A stretch of DNA of 8,907 nucleotides from Hyphomicrobiales bacterium (GTDB lineage: Bacteria > Pseudomonadota > Alphaproteobacteria > Rhizobiales > Beijerinckiaceae), in NCBI GenBank assembly GCA_028865375.1, contig JAGWKJ010000083.1:1-8907 (forward strand), in the 5' to 3' direction. The notes under the pieces are model-generated. The model did no database searches. It was not told the origin of the DNA and saw only the letters and a program-made list of their open reading frames with translations. The position numbers and the translations under genes are program-made. This document shows positions 1 through 7,558 of the stretch, one piece after another; within the stretch, counting starts at the first letter, position 1; each line of letters opens with the position of its first letter.

Positions 1-357
1 CGCGAGCCTCGCGGCCGCGGGCGCGGGCGGCATCGCGGTCCCGGCGGGCGAAGCCGCGGCGGAGAGGACCTGCGCTTGGGCGGGCGCGGATTTCGCGGCG
101 ACCGTCCCGGGCTTGGCGCCGGCGCCCGCCGCGATGCGGCCGAGCAGCGCGCCCGGCGTCACCGTCGCGCCGTCGGCGGCCGCCACGTCCTCGATCACGC
201 CAGAGGCCGGCGCATTGACTTCGAGCGTCACCTTGTCGGTCTCGAGTTCGACGATCGGCTCGTCGGCGGAGACCACCTCGCCCTTCTTCTTGAGCCATTT
301 GGCGACGGTGGCTTCCGAGACGCTTTCGCCCAGCGTCGGCACGATGATGTCGGTCAT
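1..357 (-). CDS. sucB: 2-oxoglutarate dehydrogenase E2 (dihydrolipoyl succinyltransferase), N-terminal part, cut by window edge
   Basis: Encodes the first 119 residues of the E2 core of the 2-oxoglutarate dehydrogenase complex, which moves the succinyl group from E1 to CoA through a lipoyl arm in the cytoplasm. The visible part is one biotinyl/lipoyl domain (about residues 1-77) starting MTDIIVPTLGESVSEATV. The lipoylated lysine is K42 in the ETDKVTLEV motif. After about residue 78 comes an Ala/Pro-rich linker, as expected between the lipoyl domain and the E1/E3-binding domain. The frame is open to base 1, so the peripheral-binding and catalytic domains lie outside the window. ATG at 357 is the family's normal start. 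An AGGGA ribosome binding site (368-372) lies 10 nt upstream, and the gene begins 76 bp after sucA ends. The lipoyl sequence plus adjacency to sucA separates it from pyruvate dehydrogenase E2. Also called odhB. Confidence 0.95.
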   Translation of the reverse strand, partial: MTDIIVPTLGESVSEATVAKWLKKKGEVVSADEPIVELETDKVTLEVNAPASGVIEDVAAADGATVTPGALLGRIAAGAGAKPGTVAAKSAPAQAQVLSAAASPAGTAMPPAPAAARLA

Positions 358-381
358 GTCCTTGATGTCCCTGCTGTCGCC

Positions 382-397
382 GGCGCGCCCACGCGCC
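382..397 (-). other. Short GC hairpin in the sucA-sucB gap
   Basis: A perfect 6-bp inverted repeat (GGCGCG / CGCGCC) closes a 4-nt loop inside the 76-bp gap between sucA and sucB. There is no U-tract after it in the direction of transcription, so it is not a normal intrinsic terminator. It could be a processing or stability element affecting the E1:E2 ratio, or chance in GC-rich DNA. No function is assigned. Confidence 0.3.
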
Positions 398-433
398 CCC
401 GGCCCCGTTTGCGACCCGATCCGCGTCCCGCCC

Positions 434-3400
434 TCAGCCCAACGCCTCGTCGAGGAAGGCCTTGAGCTGCGCGAGGTGCTTCGACATCAGGCCCGTCGCG
501 GTGGCCGCCGAAGCGGGCCGCCCCGCGTAGCGCGCGCGCTTTGCGACGCCGCCCGCCTGGCCCAGCACCCATTCGAAATAAGGTTCGACGAAGCTCCAGG
601 CGCCCATGTTCTTGGGCTCTTCCTGGCACCAGACGACGTCGGCCTTCTTGAAGCGCTGGAACAGCTCGATCAGCGACTTCACCGGGAAGGGATAGAGCTG
701 CTCGATCCGCAACAGATAGACGTCGTCGATCCCGCGCCGCTCGCGCTCCTCGAGAAGGTCGTAATAGACCTTGCCCGAGCAGGCGACGACGCGGCGCACC
801 TTGGCGTCGCGCGCGAGCTTGAGCCCCGAGGCCGGCAGGCGCTCGGCGTCGTCGTGCAGCCAGCGGTGGAACTTGGAATCGGCGCCGAACTCGTCGAGCC
901 GCGACACCGCGCGCTTGTGGCGCAGCAGCGACTTCGGCGTCATCAGCACGAGCGGCTTGCGGATCTCGCGCCGGAGCTGCCGGCGCAGCGAATGGAAGTA
1001 ATTGGCCGGCGTGGTGCAATTGGCGACCTGCAGGTTGTCCTCGGCGCACATCTGCAGGTATCGTTCGAGCCGCGCGGAGGAATGCTCCGGCCCCTGTCCC
1101 TCGTAGCCGTGCGGCAGCAGGCAGACGAGGCCCGACATGCGCAGCCACTTGCGTTCGCCCGACGAGATGAACTGGTCGAACACGACCTGCGCGCCGTTGG
1201 CGAAGTCGCCGAACTGCGCTTCCCAGAGCGTGAGCGCGTTGGGCTCGGCGAGCGAATAGCCGTATTCGAACCCCAGCACGGCCTCCTCCGAGAGCATCGA
1301 GTTGACGACCTCGTAGCGCGCCTGGCCCTCGCGGATCTCGTTGAGCGGCACGTAGCGCGTCTCGTCGTCCTGGTCGGTCAGCACCGAATGGCGCTGCGAG
1401 AACGTGCCGCGCTCGCAATCCTGTCCCGACAGGCGCACGGTCGTGCCCTCGTCGAGCAACGACCCGAACGCCAGCGCCTCCGCGGTCGCCCAATCCAGCC
1501 CCTCGCCGGTCTCGATCGCCTTGCGGCGCGTTTCCATGAACCGCAGGATCGTCTTGTGGGCGTGGAAGCCGTCGGGCACGCGCGTGATCGCGGCGCCGAT
1601 CTCGCGCAGGCGTCCGACCGGCACGCCGGTGCGGCCGCGCCGGTCGTCGTCGAGCGTCTCCTTGGCGGCCTTGAGGCCCGCCCAGCGGCCGTCGAGCCAA
1701 TCGGCCTTGTTGGCGCGGTAGGCTTGCCCGGCCTCGTGCTCGGCCTCGAGGCGCTGGCGCCAGTCGGCGCGCATCTTCTCGACCTCGCCGTCGGTGACGA
1801 CGCCCTCGCCGACCAGCTTGGCGGCGTAGATTTCCAGCGTCGACTTCCGCGCGCGGATGTTCTTGTACATCAGCGGCTGCGTGAACGAGGGCTCGTCGCC
1901 CTCGTTGTGGCCGTAGCGCCGGTAGCAGAACATGTCGATCACGACCGGCTTGTGGAAGCGCTGGCGGAACTCGACCGCGATCTTGGCGCAGAACACGACC
2001 GCCTCGGGGTCGTCGCCGTTGCAGTGCAGGATCGGCGCCTCGATCATCTTGGCGACGTCGGAGGGATAGGGCGAGGAACGCGAGAAGCGCGGCGCCGTCG
2101 TAAAGCCGATCTGGTTGTTGACGATGAAGTGCAGCGAGCCGCCGGTGCGATGGCCCTTGAGGCCAGACAGCCCGAAACATTCGGCGATGACGCCCTGCCC
2201 CGCGAAGGCGGCGTCGCCGTGGATCAGCAGCGGCAGCACCATCGAGCGCTCCACCGTGTCGCCGAGTTGGTCCTGCTTGGCGCGCACCTTGCCGAGCACG
2301 ACCGGGTCGACGATCTCCAGGTGCGAAGGATTGGCGGTCAGCGACAGGTGGACCTTGTTGCCGTCGAACGTGCGGTCCGACGAGGCGCCGAGGTGGTATT
2401 TCACGTCGCCCGAGCCTTCCACGTCGTCGGGGGCGGCCGAGCCGCCCTTGAACTCGTGGAAGATGACCCGGTGCGGCTTGCCCATCACCTGCGACAGCAC
2501 GTTGAGACGGCCGCGATGGGCCATGCCCACGACGATGTCGGTGACGCCGAGCGCGCCGCCGCGCTTGATGATCTGCTCCAGCGCGGGGATCGTGGCCTCG
2601 CCGCCGTCGAGGCCGAAGCGCTTCGTGCCCGTGTATTTGACGTCGATGAACTTCTCGAAGCCCTCGGCCTCCACGAGCTTGTTGAGGATGGCGCGCTTGC
2701 CCTCGCGGGTGAAGGCGACTTCCTTGTCGGGTCCCTCGATGCGTTCCTGCAGCCAGGACTTCTCGGCCGGGTCCGAGATGTGCATGAACTCGAAGCCGAT
2801 GGTGCCGCAATAGGTGCGGCGCAGGATCGCGAGCATCTCGCGCACCGTGGCCGTCTCGAGGCCGAGCACGCCGTCGATGAAGATCGGGCGGTCCCAGTCC
2901 TTCTCCTCGAAGCCGTAGTTCGAGGGATGCAGTTCTTCGTGGTCGCCGACGCCGGCGAGGCCGAGCGGGTCGAGGTCCGCGATCAGGTGGCCGCGCATCC
3001 GGTATGCCCGGATCATCATGATCGCGCGAACGCTGTCGCGCGTCGCTTGGTGCAGGAGATCCGCCGAGGGCGCGGGCGACGCGGACGACGCGGCGGCCGC
3101 CTTGGTTTTCAGCTTGTCGCCGACCGCCTTCTCGATCGCGCCCCAATCGCCGTCGAACGCCGAGACGAGGTCGCCCTTGGGCGCCGCGGGCCAATCGGCG
3201 CGCGCCCAGGAAGGTCCGCGCGCCGATGCCTCGACGTTTTCGCGCCGGTCGGCAAGGTTGCGGAAGAACCCCCGCCATTCCTCGGCCACCGAGTTCGGGT
3301 CGGCCTCGTAGCGGGCCTGCATGGCTTCCACGTAATCGGCGTTGGCGCCGTAGAGGAAACCGGTTTCGGCGAATTCCAGGTTCTTCGGCTGACGGGTCAT
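434..3400 (-). CDS. sucA: 2-oxoglutarate dehydrogenase E1 component
   Basis: Thiamine-diphosphate-dependent E1 subunit. It decarboxylates 2-oxoglutarate and succinylates the lipoyl group of E2, the entry step to succinyl-CoA in the TCA cycle. The 988 residues match the full family length. Visible parts, in order: an N-terminal E1 segment (about 13-50, FLYGANADYVEAM); HPSNYGFEE (158-166); MAHRGRLN (293-300); the ThDP/Mg-binding region GDAAFAGQG (395-403) through NNQIGFTT (428-435); FCYRRYGHNEGDEP (491-504); the transketolase-like pyrimidine-binding domain with GQDCERGTFSQRH (659-671) and LPHGYEGQGPEHSSAR (762-777); and the C-terminal domain with EQLYPFPV and CQEEPKNMGAW (925-935). No frameshift or missing motif was seen. 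ATG at 3400 follows a strong GGGAGGG site (3405-3411). The gene starts 16 bp after sucD stops, so the two are surely co-transcribed. Also called odhA. Confidence 0.98.
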   Translation of the reverse strand: MTRQPKNLEFAETGFLYGANADYVEAMQARYEADPNSVAEEWRGFFRNLADRRENVEASARGPSWARADWPAAPKGDLVSAFDGDWGAIEKAVGDKLKTKAAAASSASPAPSADLLHQATRDSVRAIMMIRAYRMRGHLIADLDPLGLAGVGDHEELHPSNYGFEEKDWDRPIFIDGVLGLETATVREMLAILRRTYCGTIGFEFMHISDPAEKSWLQERIEGPDKEVAFTREGKRAILNKLVEAEGFEKFIDVKYTGTKRFGLDGGEATIPALEQIIKRGGALGVTDIVVGMAHRGRLNVLSQVMGKPHRVIFHEFKGGSAAPDDVEGSGDVKYHLGASSDRTFDGNKVHLSLTANPSHLEIVDPVVLGKVRAKQDQLGDTVERSMVLPLLIHGDAAFAGQGVIAECFGLSGLKGHRTGGSLHFIVNNQIGFTTAPRFSRSSPYPSDVAKMIEAPILHCNGDDPEAVVFCAKIAVEFRQRFHKPVVIDMFCYRRYGHNEGDEPSFTQPLMYKNIRARKSTLEIYAAKLVGEGVVTDGEVEKMRADWRQRLEAEHEAGQAYRANKADWLDGRWAGLKAAKETLDDDRRGRTGVPVGRLREIGAAITRVPDGFHAHKTILRFMETRRKAIETGEGLDWATAEALAFGSLLDEGTTVRLSGQDCERGTFSQRHSVLTDQDDETRYVPLNEIREGQARYEVVNSMLSEEAVLGFEYGYSLAEPNALTLWEAQFGDFANGAQVVFDQFISSGERKWLRMSGLVCLLPHGYEGQGPEHSSARLERYLQMCAEDNLQVANCTTPANYFHSLRRQLRREIRKPLVLMTPKSLLRHKRAVSRLDEFGADSKFHRWLHDDAERLPASGLKLARDAKVRRVVACSGKVYYDLLEERERRGIDDVYLLRIEQLYPFPVKSLIELFQRFKKADVVWCQEEPKNMGAWSFVEPYFEWVLGQAGGVAKRARYAGRPASAATATGLMSKHLAQLKAFLDEALG

Positions 3401-3416
3401 GTCGCCCTCCCTGACT

Positions 3417-4304
3417 TCAACGTCCGTTCAAAAGGTCGACGAGCGTGGCGCCCATCCGCGCGGGCGACGCCGACACGCGGATGCCGGCCGATTCCATCGC
3501 GGCGATCTTGTCCTCGGCCGCGCCCTTGCCGCCCGCGACGATCGCGCCCGCGTGACCCATGCGGCGGCCCGGAGGCGCCGTGCGGCCGGCGATGAAGCCG
3601 ACGCAGGGCTTGGCGCGGCCGCGCTTGGCCTCGTCCTTGAGGAATCTCGCGCCGTCCTCTTCGGCCTGGCCGCCGATCTCGCCGATCATCACCAGCGATT
3701 TCGTCGCCGGGTCGGCGAGGAACATTTCGAGCGTCTCGACGAAATCGAGGCCCTTCACGGGATCGCCGCCGATGCCCACCGCGGTCGTCTGGCCGAGGCC
3801 TTCGCGCGTGGTCTGGAACACCGCCTCGTAGGTCAGCGTGCCGGAACGCGACACGATGCCCACCGAACCCTTCTTGAAGATGCTGCCGGGCATGATGCCG
3901 ATCTTGCACTCGCCCGCCGTCATCACGCCTGGGCAATTGGGCCCGACAAGGCGCGATTTGGAGCCGTCGAGCGCGCGCTTCACGCGCACCATGTCGAGCG
4001 CGGGGATGCCTTCGGTGATGCACACGATCAACGGCACGTCGGCGGCGATCGCCTCGCAGATCGCGTCGGCCGCGCCGGGCGGCGGAACGTAGATCACGCT
4101 GGCGTCGGCGCCGGTGGCCGCGCGCGCTTCCGCCACCGTCTCGAACACGGGCAGGCCGAGGTGGGTCGCGCCGCCCTTCCCGGGCGAGACGCCGCCGACC
4201 ATCTTGGTGCCGTAGGCGATCGCCTGTTCGGAATGGAACGTGCCGTTCTTGCCGGTGAACCCCTGGCAGATGACTTTCGTCGAGGCGTCGATGAGGATGG
4301 ACAT
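3417..4304 (-). CDS. sucD: Succinyl-CoA synthetase alpha subunit (ADP/GDP-forming)
   Basis: Alpha subunit of succinyl-CoA ligase. It binds CoA and carries the phosphorylated histidine in the interconversion of succinyl-CoA and succinate with nucleotide phosphorylation. It works only as a complex with SucC. Length is 295 residues, normal for the family. Visible motifs: the Rossmann CoA-binding domain beginning SILIDASTKVICQGFTGKNG, with PGKGG (41-45); GPNCPGV (121-127); SRSGTLTYE (152-160); and the catalytic histidine H251 in RRMGHAGAIV. ATG at 4304 gives the canonical N-terminus; the frame is open further upstream, but that stretch overlaps vapC. The ribosome site is modest: GGAG (4317-4320) with a 12-nt spacer. 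Unusually, the gene does not follow sucC directly. A vapBC module sits between them, with vapC ending 26 bp upstream, so part of sucD translation or transcription may depend on the toxin operon. Confidence 0.98.
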   Translation of the reverse strand: MSILIDASTKVICQGFTGKNGTFHSEQAIAYGTKMVGGVSPGKGGATHLGLPVFETVAEARAATGADASVIYVPPPGAADAICEAIAADVPLIVCITEGIPALDMVRVKRALDGSKSRLVGPNCPGVMTAGECKIGIMPGSIFKKGSVGIVSRSGTLTYEAVFQTTREGLGQTTAVGIGGDPVKGLDFVETLEMFLADPATKSLVMIGEIGGQAEEDGARFLKDEAKRGRAKPCVGFIAGRTAPPGRRMGHAGAIVAGGKGAAEDKIAAMESAGIRVSASPARMGATLVDLLNGR

Positions 4305-4330
4305 TGGTGCAAGTCGCTCCGCGATTCCGT

Positions 4331-4750
4331 TCAGACGAAGGGATTGACGCAGCGAACGTCGCCGTAGCGCTGCGAGTGGGATAGATCCTCGCTGTAGAGG
4401 ACATCGGCGCCGAACCGCTCCGCGCACGCGATCATCTGGCTGTCCCAAAATCCGAGGCGATAACGGCCTTGGACGGTGATCGCGCGCAGCACGACCGCGC
4501 GATCGACCTCGACGAGCGGAAACGCGAGGATTCGGTCCACCCACAACGCCGCCTCGACTTGCGACATCGGTTTGCGCGCCTTGTTCGGCTTGCGCGCCGC
4601 GTTGACGAACTCGCCGACTACTTGCGTCGATACGCCGAGGTCCTCCCCGGCGATGATGTCGAGCGCGCGCGCCTTCTTGGCCGGCGCTTCGTCCTCGCCG
4701 CCAGCCGCGTAAATCCAAACGTTCGTGTCGAGGAAAGACCTAGCGCTCAT
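4331..4750 (-). CDS. vapC: VapC-family PIN-domain ribonuclease toxin
   Basis: Predicted toxin of a type II toxin-antitoxin system. PIN-domain VapC proteins are Mg-dependent endoribonucleases, typically cutting tRNA or rRNA, and are held inactive by VapB. The 139 residues are one PIN domain with the expected acidic residues: D8 in FLDTNVWIY, E47 in VVGEFVN, D103 in FWDSQMIACA, and D122 in VLYSEDLS. All are intact, so the gene looks active rather than decayed. ATG at 4750 lies inside the end of vapB (11-bp overlap), the usual arrangement for coupled antitoxin-toxin translation; no strong separate ribosome site is visible. The stop is 26 bp before sucD. Three 60-base lines inside the gene count 38-39 G+C (about 64%), somewhat below 70-77% in two sucD lines, a mild hint of foreign origin. 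The RNA target cannot be read from sequence. Confidence 0.9.
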   Translation of the reverse strand: MSARSFLDTNVWIYAAGGEDEAPAKKARALDIIAGEDLGVSTQVVGEFVNAARKPNKARKPMSQVEAALWVDRILAFPLVEVDRAVVLRAITVQGRYRLGFWDSQMIACAERFGADVLYSEDLSHSQRYGDVRCVNPFV

Positions 4751-4973
4751 GCGCTTCGTCCCGGTCGAACTTCCAATCCGGACCGATGCGGAATTCGGAC
4801 TTGGCGGCCAGCTCCAGCAATTCGCGCCTCGCGCGGGCGAGCCGGTCCTCCGCCGAGCCGACCTCGGTCAGGAACTCGCGCACCAAGGCGTTCACGGTGG
4901 TCTTGCGCTTCGCGGCTGCGACGCGCGCCCGGTCGAGCACGTCGTCTTCGACGGCCAAAGTGATGTTTTTCAC
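4740..4973 (-). CDS. vapB: VapB-type ribbon-helix-helix antitoxin
   Basis: Predicted antitoxin partner of the overlapping vapC. It should bind its own promoter as a ribbon-helix-helix dimer and block the VapC active site with its C-terminus. With a GTG start at 4973 it has 77 residues: a beta strand KNITLAVED (2-10), helix 1 (about 11-24, VLDRARVAAAKRK), helix 2 (about 27-40, TVNALVREFLTEV), a charged linker, and a C-terminal tail (about 60-77) with DWKFDRDEAHER, like the Trp/aromatic/Arg tails of other VapB proteins. GTG is chosen because GGAGGTG (4978-4984) lies 4 nt upstream and the strand begins immediately. The nearby ATG at 4986 is out of frame, and a longer in-frame reading would run back through the palindromic operator. 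The family was assigned from fold pattern and position; a search would be needed to choose between RHH antitoxin families. Confidence 0.87.
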   Translation of the reverse strand: MKNITLAVEDDVLDRARVAAAKRKTTVNALVREFLTEVGSAEDRLARARRELLELAAKSEFRIGPDWKFDRDEAHER

Positions 4974-4977
4974 GGCG

Positions 4978-4984
4978 CACCTCC
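4978..4984 (-). promoter_or_regulatory. vapB ribosome binding site
   Basis: GGAGGTG on the minus strand, 4 nt before the GTG codon at 4973 (6 nt counted from GGAGG). It is among the strongest Shine-Dalgarno matches in the window and is what decides the GTG start of vapB. It sits only about 7 nt after the proposed -10 box, so a transcript from that promoter would have a very short leader. Confidence 0.7.
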
Positions 4985-4986
4985 AT

Positions 4987-5011
4987 GACACAGTATATGT
5001 GTGACTGTGTC
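4987..5011 (-). promoter_or_regulatory. Palindromic operator of vapBC
   Basis: A perfect 8-bp inverted repeat, GACACAGT (4987-4994) and ACTGTGTC (5004-5011) on the plus strand, with a 9-bp spacer. A second, inner repeat shares one arm: on the minus strand ACACA (5002-4998), TATAC, TGTGT (4992-4988). Ribbon-helix-helix antitoxins commonly bind such paired half-sites just upstream of their own gene, and this one starts 14 bp before the vapB start. That VapB binds here is inference from position and symmetry. Confidence 0.65.
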
Positions 5012-5021
5012 GCGGTCGCAA
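4992..5021 (-). promoter_or_regulatory. Candidate vapBC promoter overlapping the operator
   Basis: On the minus strand, TATACT (4997-4992) matches the -10 consensus in five of six bases and lies inside the palindrome. TTGCGA (5021-5016) is a four-of-six -35 match at an 18-bp spacing. Antitoxin bound at the palindrome would cover the -10 box, giving autorepression. Transcription would start near 4985, leaving a leader of roughly a dozen bases before vapB, and could run through vapC into sucD, sucA and sucB. Predicted by eye only. Confidence 0.45.
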
Positions 5022-5082
5022 TCCGCGCCTGCGTCCCGGACCGGGCGGCCGCCTGGCGCGGAAAACGGATGCGGCGCGCACA
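5012..5082 (-). other. sucC-vapB intergenic stretch
   Basis: GC-rich spacer between the sucC stop and the vapBC operator. It holds a 10-bp perfect palindrome, GGCGGCCGCC (5044-5053), and a CCCGG/CCGGG near-palindrome just beside it. Neither is followed by a U-tract on the minus strand, so I see no intrinsic terminator that would isolate vapBC from the mdh-sucC transcript. No coding potential is apparent. Confidence 0.4.
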
Positions 5083-6282
<1,200 letters not shown>

Positions 6283-6342
6283 GCGTCTGGCTCCCGATGT
6301 CGTTCCCGCCGGAGCGCCTGCCCGTGGCGCCCCGCCCCCAAT

Positions 6343-7305
6343 TCAGGCGAACGCCGGATTGATGCCCTTGCAGGCTTCGATCAGCGTCTTCACGGAGGCG
6401 ACCGACTTGTCGAACATCGCGCGTTCGCCCGCGTCGAGCGGCACTTCGATCACGCGTGCGACGCCGCCGGCGCCGATGATCGCCGGCACGCCGACGTAAG
6501 TGTCGCGCACGCCGTATTCGCCCGACAGATGCGCGGCGACGGGCAGCACGCGGCGCTCGTCCTTGAGGTAGCTCTCCGCCATCGCGATCGCGGAGGCCGC
6601 CGGCGCGTAAAATGCGGAGCCCGTCTTGAGCAGGTTGACGATCTCGCCGCCGCCCTTGCGCGTCCGTTCGACGATGGCGTCGATCTTCGCCTGCGTGGTC
6701 CAGCCCATGCGCACGATTTCCGGCAGCGGCACGCCGGCGACCGTGGAATAACGGACGGAGGGCGCCATGTCGTCGCCGTGGCCGCCGAGCACGAAGGCGG
6801 AGACGTCCTGCACCGACACCTTCAGCTCCTCGGCGAGGAATCGGCGGAAGCGCGAGGAGTCCAGCACGCCCGCCATGCCGATGACCTTGCGGGTCGGCAG
6901 GCCGGACGCCTTCTGCAGCGCCCACACCATCGCGTCGAGCGGATTGGTGATGCAGATGACGAAGGCGTCGGGCGCGTGCGCCTTCAGCCCGGCGCCGACC
7001 GATTCCATGACCTTGAGGTTGATGCCCAAGAGGTCGTCGCGGCTCATGCCGGGCTTGCGCGGCACGCCGGCCGTCACGATCACGACGTCGGCGCCGGCGA
7101 TGGCGTCGTAGGTGTTCGCGCCCGTGACCTCGACGTTGTAGCCCTCGACGCCGTTGGATTGCACGATGTCGAGCGCCTTGCCTTGCGGCAGGCCTTCCGC
7201 CACGTCGAACATCACGACGTCGCCGAGTTCCTTTTGCGATGCGAGTAGCGCCAAAGTGCCGCCGATCTGCCCCGCCCCGATCAATGCGATCTTCCTGCGC
7301 GCCAT
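6343..7305 (-). CDS. mdh: NAD-dependent malate dehydrogenase (LDH-like type)
   Basis: Oxidises malate to oxaloacetate with NAD in the cytoplasm, closing the TCA cycle. Its 320 residues match the LDH-like, usually tetrameric MDH class common in alphaproteobacteria. Visible residues: the Rossmann motif GAGQIGG (10-16); D34, the acidic residue that selects NAD over NADP; the mobile substrate loop VPRKPGMSRDDL with R83 and R89; N121 in ITNPLD; D149 and R152 in GMAGVLDSSRF; and the catalytic H176 in GGHGDDM. An arginine at the second position of the loop (R83) supports malate rather than lactate. ATG at 7305 is preceded by AAAGGTGG (7315-7322) with a 9-nt spacer. The same frame stays open to 7509, but that extension is not typical of the family and crosses the proposed promoter. 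First gene of the operon. Confidence 0.97.
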   Translation of the reverse strand: MARRKIALIGAGQIGGTLALLASQKELGDVVMFDVAEGLPQGKALDIVQSNGVEGYNVEVTGANTYDAIAGADVVIVTAGVPRKPGMSRDDLLGINLKVMESVGAGLKAHAPDAFVICITNPLDAMVWALQKASGLPTRKVIGMAGVLDSSRFRRFLAEELKVSVQDVSAFVLGGHGDDMAPSVRYSTVAGVPLPEIVRMGWTTQAKIDAIVERTRKGGGEIVNLLKTGSAFYAPAASAIAMAESYLKDERRVLPVAAHLSGEYGVRDTYVGVPAIIGAGGVARVIEVPLDAGERAMFDKSVASVKTLIEACKGINPAFA

Positions 7306-7326
7306 CTCGTCCGTCCACCTTTGCCA

Positions 7327-7342
7327 GCGCGGCCTCCCGCGC
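7327..7342 (-). other. Hairpin in the mdh leader
   Basis: A perfect 6-bp stem (GCGCGG / CCGCGC) with a GAGG loop on the minus strand, ending a few bases upstream of the mdh ribosome site (7315-7322). It could influence translation or mRNA stability, or be chance in GC-rich sequence. No riboswitch class is recognised. Confidence 0.3.
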
Positions 7343-7449
7343 AAATCGGGCACGACCAAGCGCCGGGTGAGAGCGTTTTGCAAGCCGCGGATGGAGGCGA
7401 TCTCGACGCTGCGACGCTCAAAATGGAACGGTCTATCGCATAAATAATT

Positions 7450-7479
7450 GTTATAAAACAATGCTTTAATATTTAACAA
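7450..7479 (-). promoter_or_regulatory. Candidate sigma70-type promoter of the mdh-suc operon
   Basis: On the minus strand, TTGTTA (7479-7474; four of six consensus bases) and TATAAC (7455-7450; five of six) are separated by 18 bp, within the AT-rich island upstream of mdh. AT-rich sequence extends upstream of the -35 box and might act as an UP element. An ATTGTT/AACAAT inverted repeat (7447-7462) overlaps the -10 box and could be an operator. AT-rich DNA yields such matches by chance, so the exact position is tentative. That a promoter lies in this island is more secure. Confidence 0.5.
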
Positions 7480-7558
7480 CCGCGATTCGACGACATCATT
7501 AAATAGCATTTCACTTTACGATTTTTGTCATTTGTCATGGAGATCAAAATGATTTGCC

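Larger units (their letters stand above)
7306..7558 (-). other. Intergenic region between tetR and mdh, with AT-rich half
   Basis: These 253 bp separate the tetR stop from the mdh start. The half nearest tetR is strikingly AT-rich: bases 7441-7560, whose last two bases are part of the tetR stop codon, contain 34 G+C (28%), while the neighbouring line 7381-7440 has 36 of 60 and the genes are near 70%. It holds the proposed mdh promoter, a 6-bp inverted repeat ATTGTT/AACAAT with a 4-nt loop (7447-7462) over the -10 box, and a perfect tandem TTTGTCA pair (7524-7530, 7531-7537) near the tetR end. No intrinsic terminator for tetR is visible. If the promoter is right, the mdh transcript has a leader of about 135-140 nt. 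Confidence 0.7.

Noticed and set aside
354..3278. A 974-codon minus-strand frame shifted relative to sucA
   Set aside because: The product is Arg/Gly/Ala-rich and featureless, while the overlapping 434-3400 frame carries every expected E1 motif.
113..3595. A 1160-codon open frame on the plus strand opposite sucB and sucA
   Set aside because: Its translation is low-complexity and rich in Arg, Leu, Ala, His and Asp, without recognisable domains. It mirrors the codon bias of the sucA strand, as expected for an antisense frame in GC-rich DNA.
4305..4718. Upstream extension of sucD in the same frame through vapC
   Set aside because: The extension is antisense-like, Arg-rich sequence overlapping vapC. 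The family N-terminus MSILID begins at 4304.
4313..5026. Imperfect direct repeat flanking vapBC (GTCGCTCCGC at 4313-4322 and GTCGCAATCCGC at 5015-5026) as a possible insertion footprint
   Set aside because: The two copies differ by a 2-base insertion and are short. In DNA this GC-rich such matches arise by chance, and no transposase, integrase or inverted terminal repeats are present.
5044..5053. GGCGGCCGCC palindrome after sucC as an intrinsic terminator
   Set aside because: A 10-bp palindrome without a loop and without a following U-tract on the minus strand does not meet the pattern.
7306..7509. In-frame N-terminal extension of mdh starting at 7509
   Set aside because: It would add 68 residues ahead of the canonical MARRKIALIGAG start, lies across the AT-rich promoter region, and lacks a good ribosome site. 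The ATG at 7305 has a clear one.
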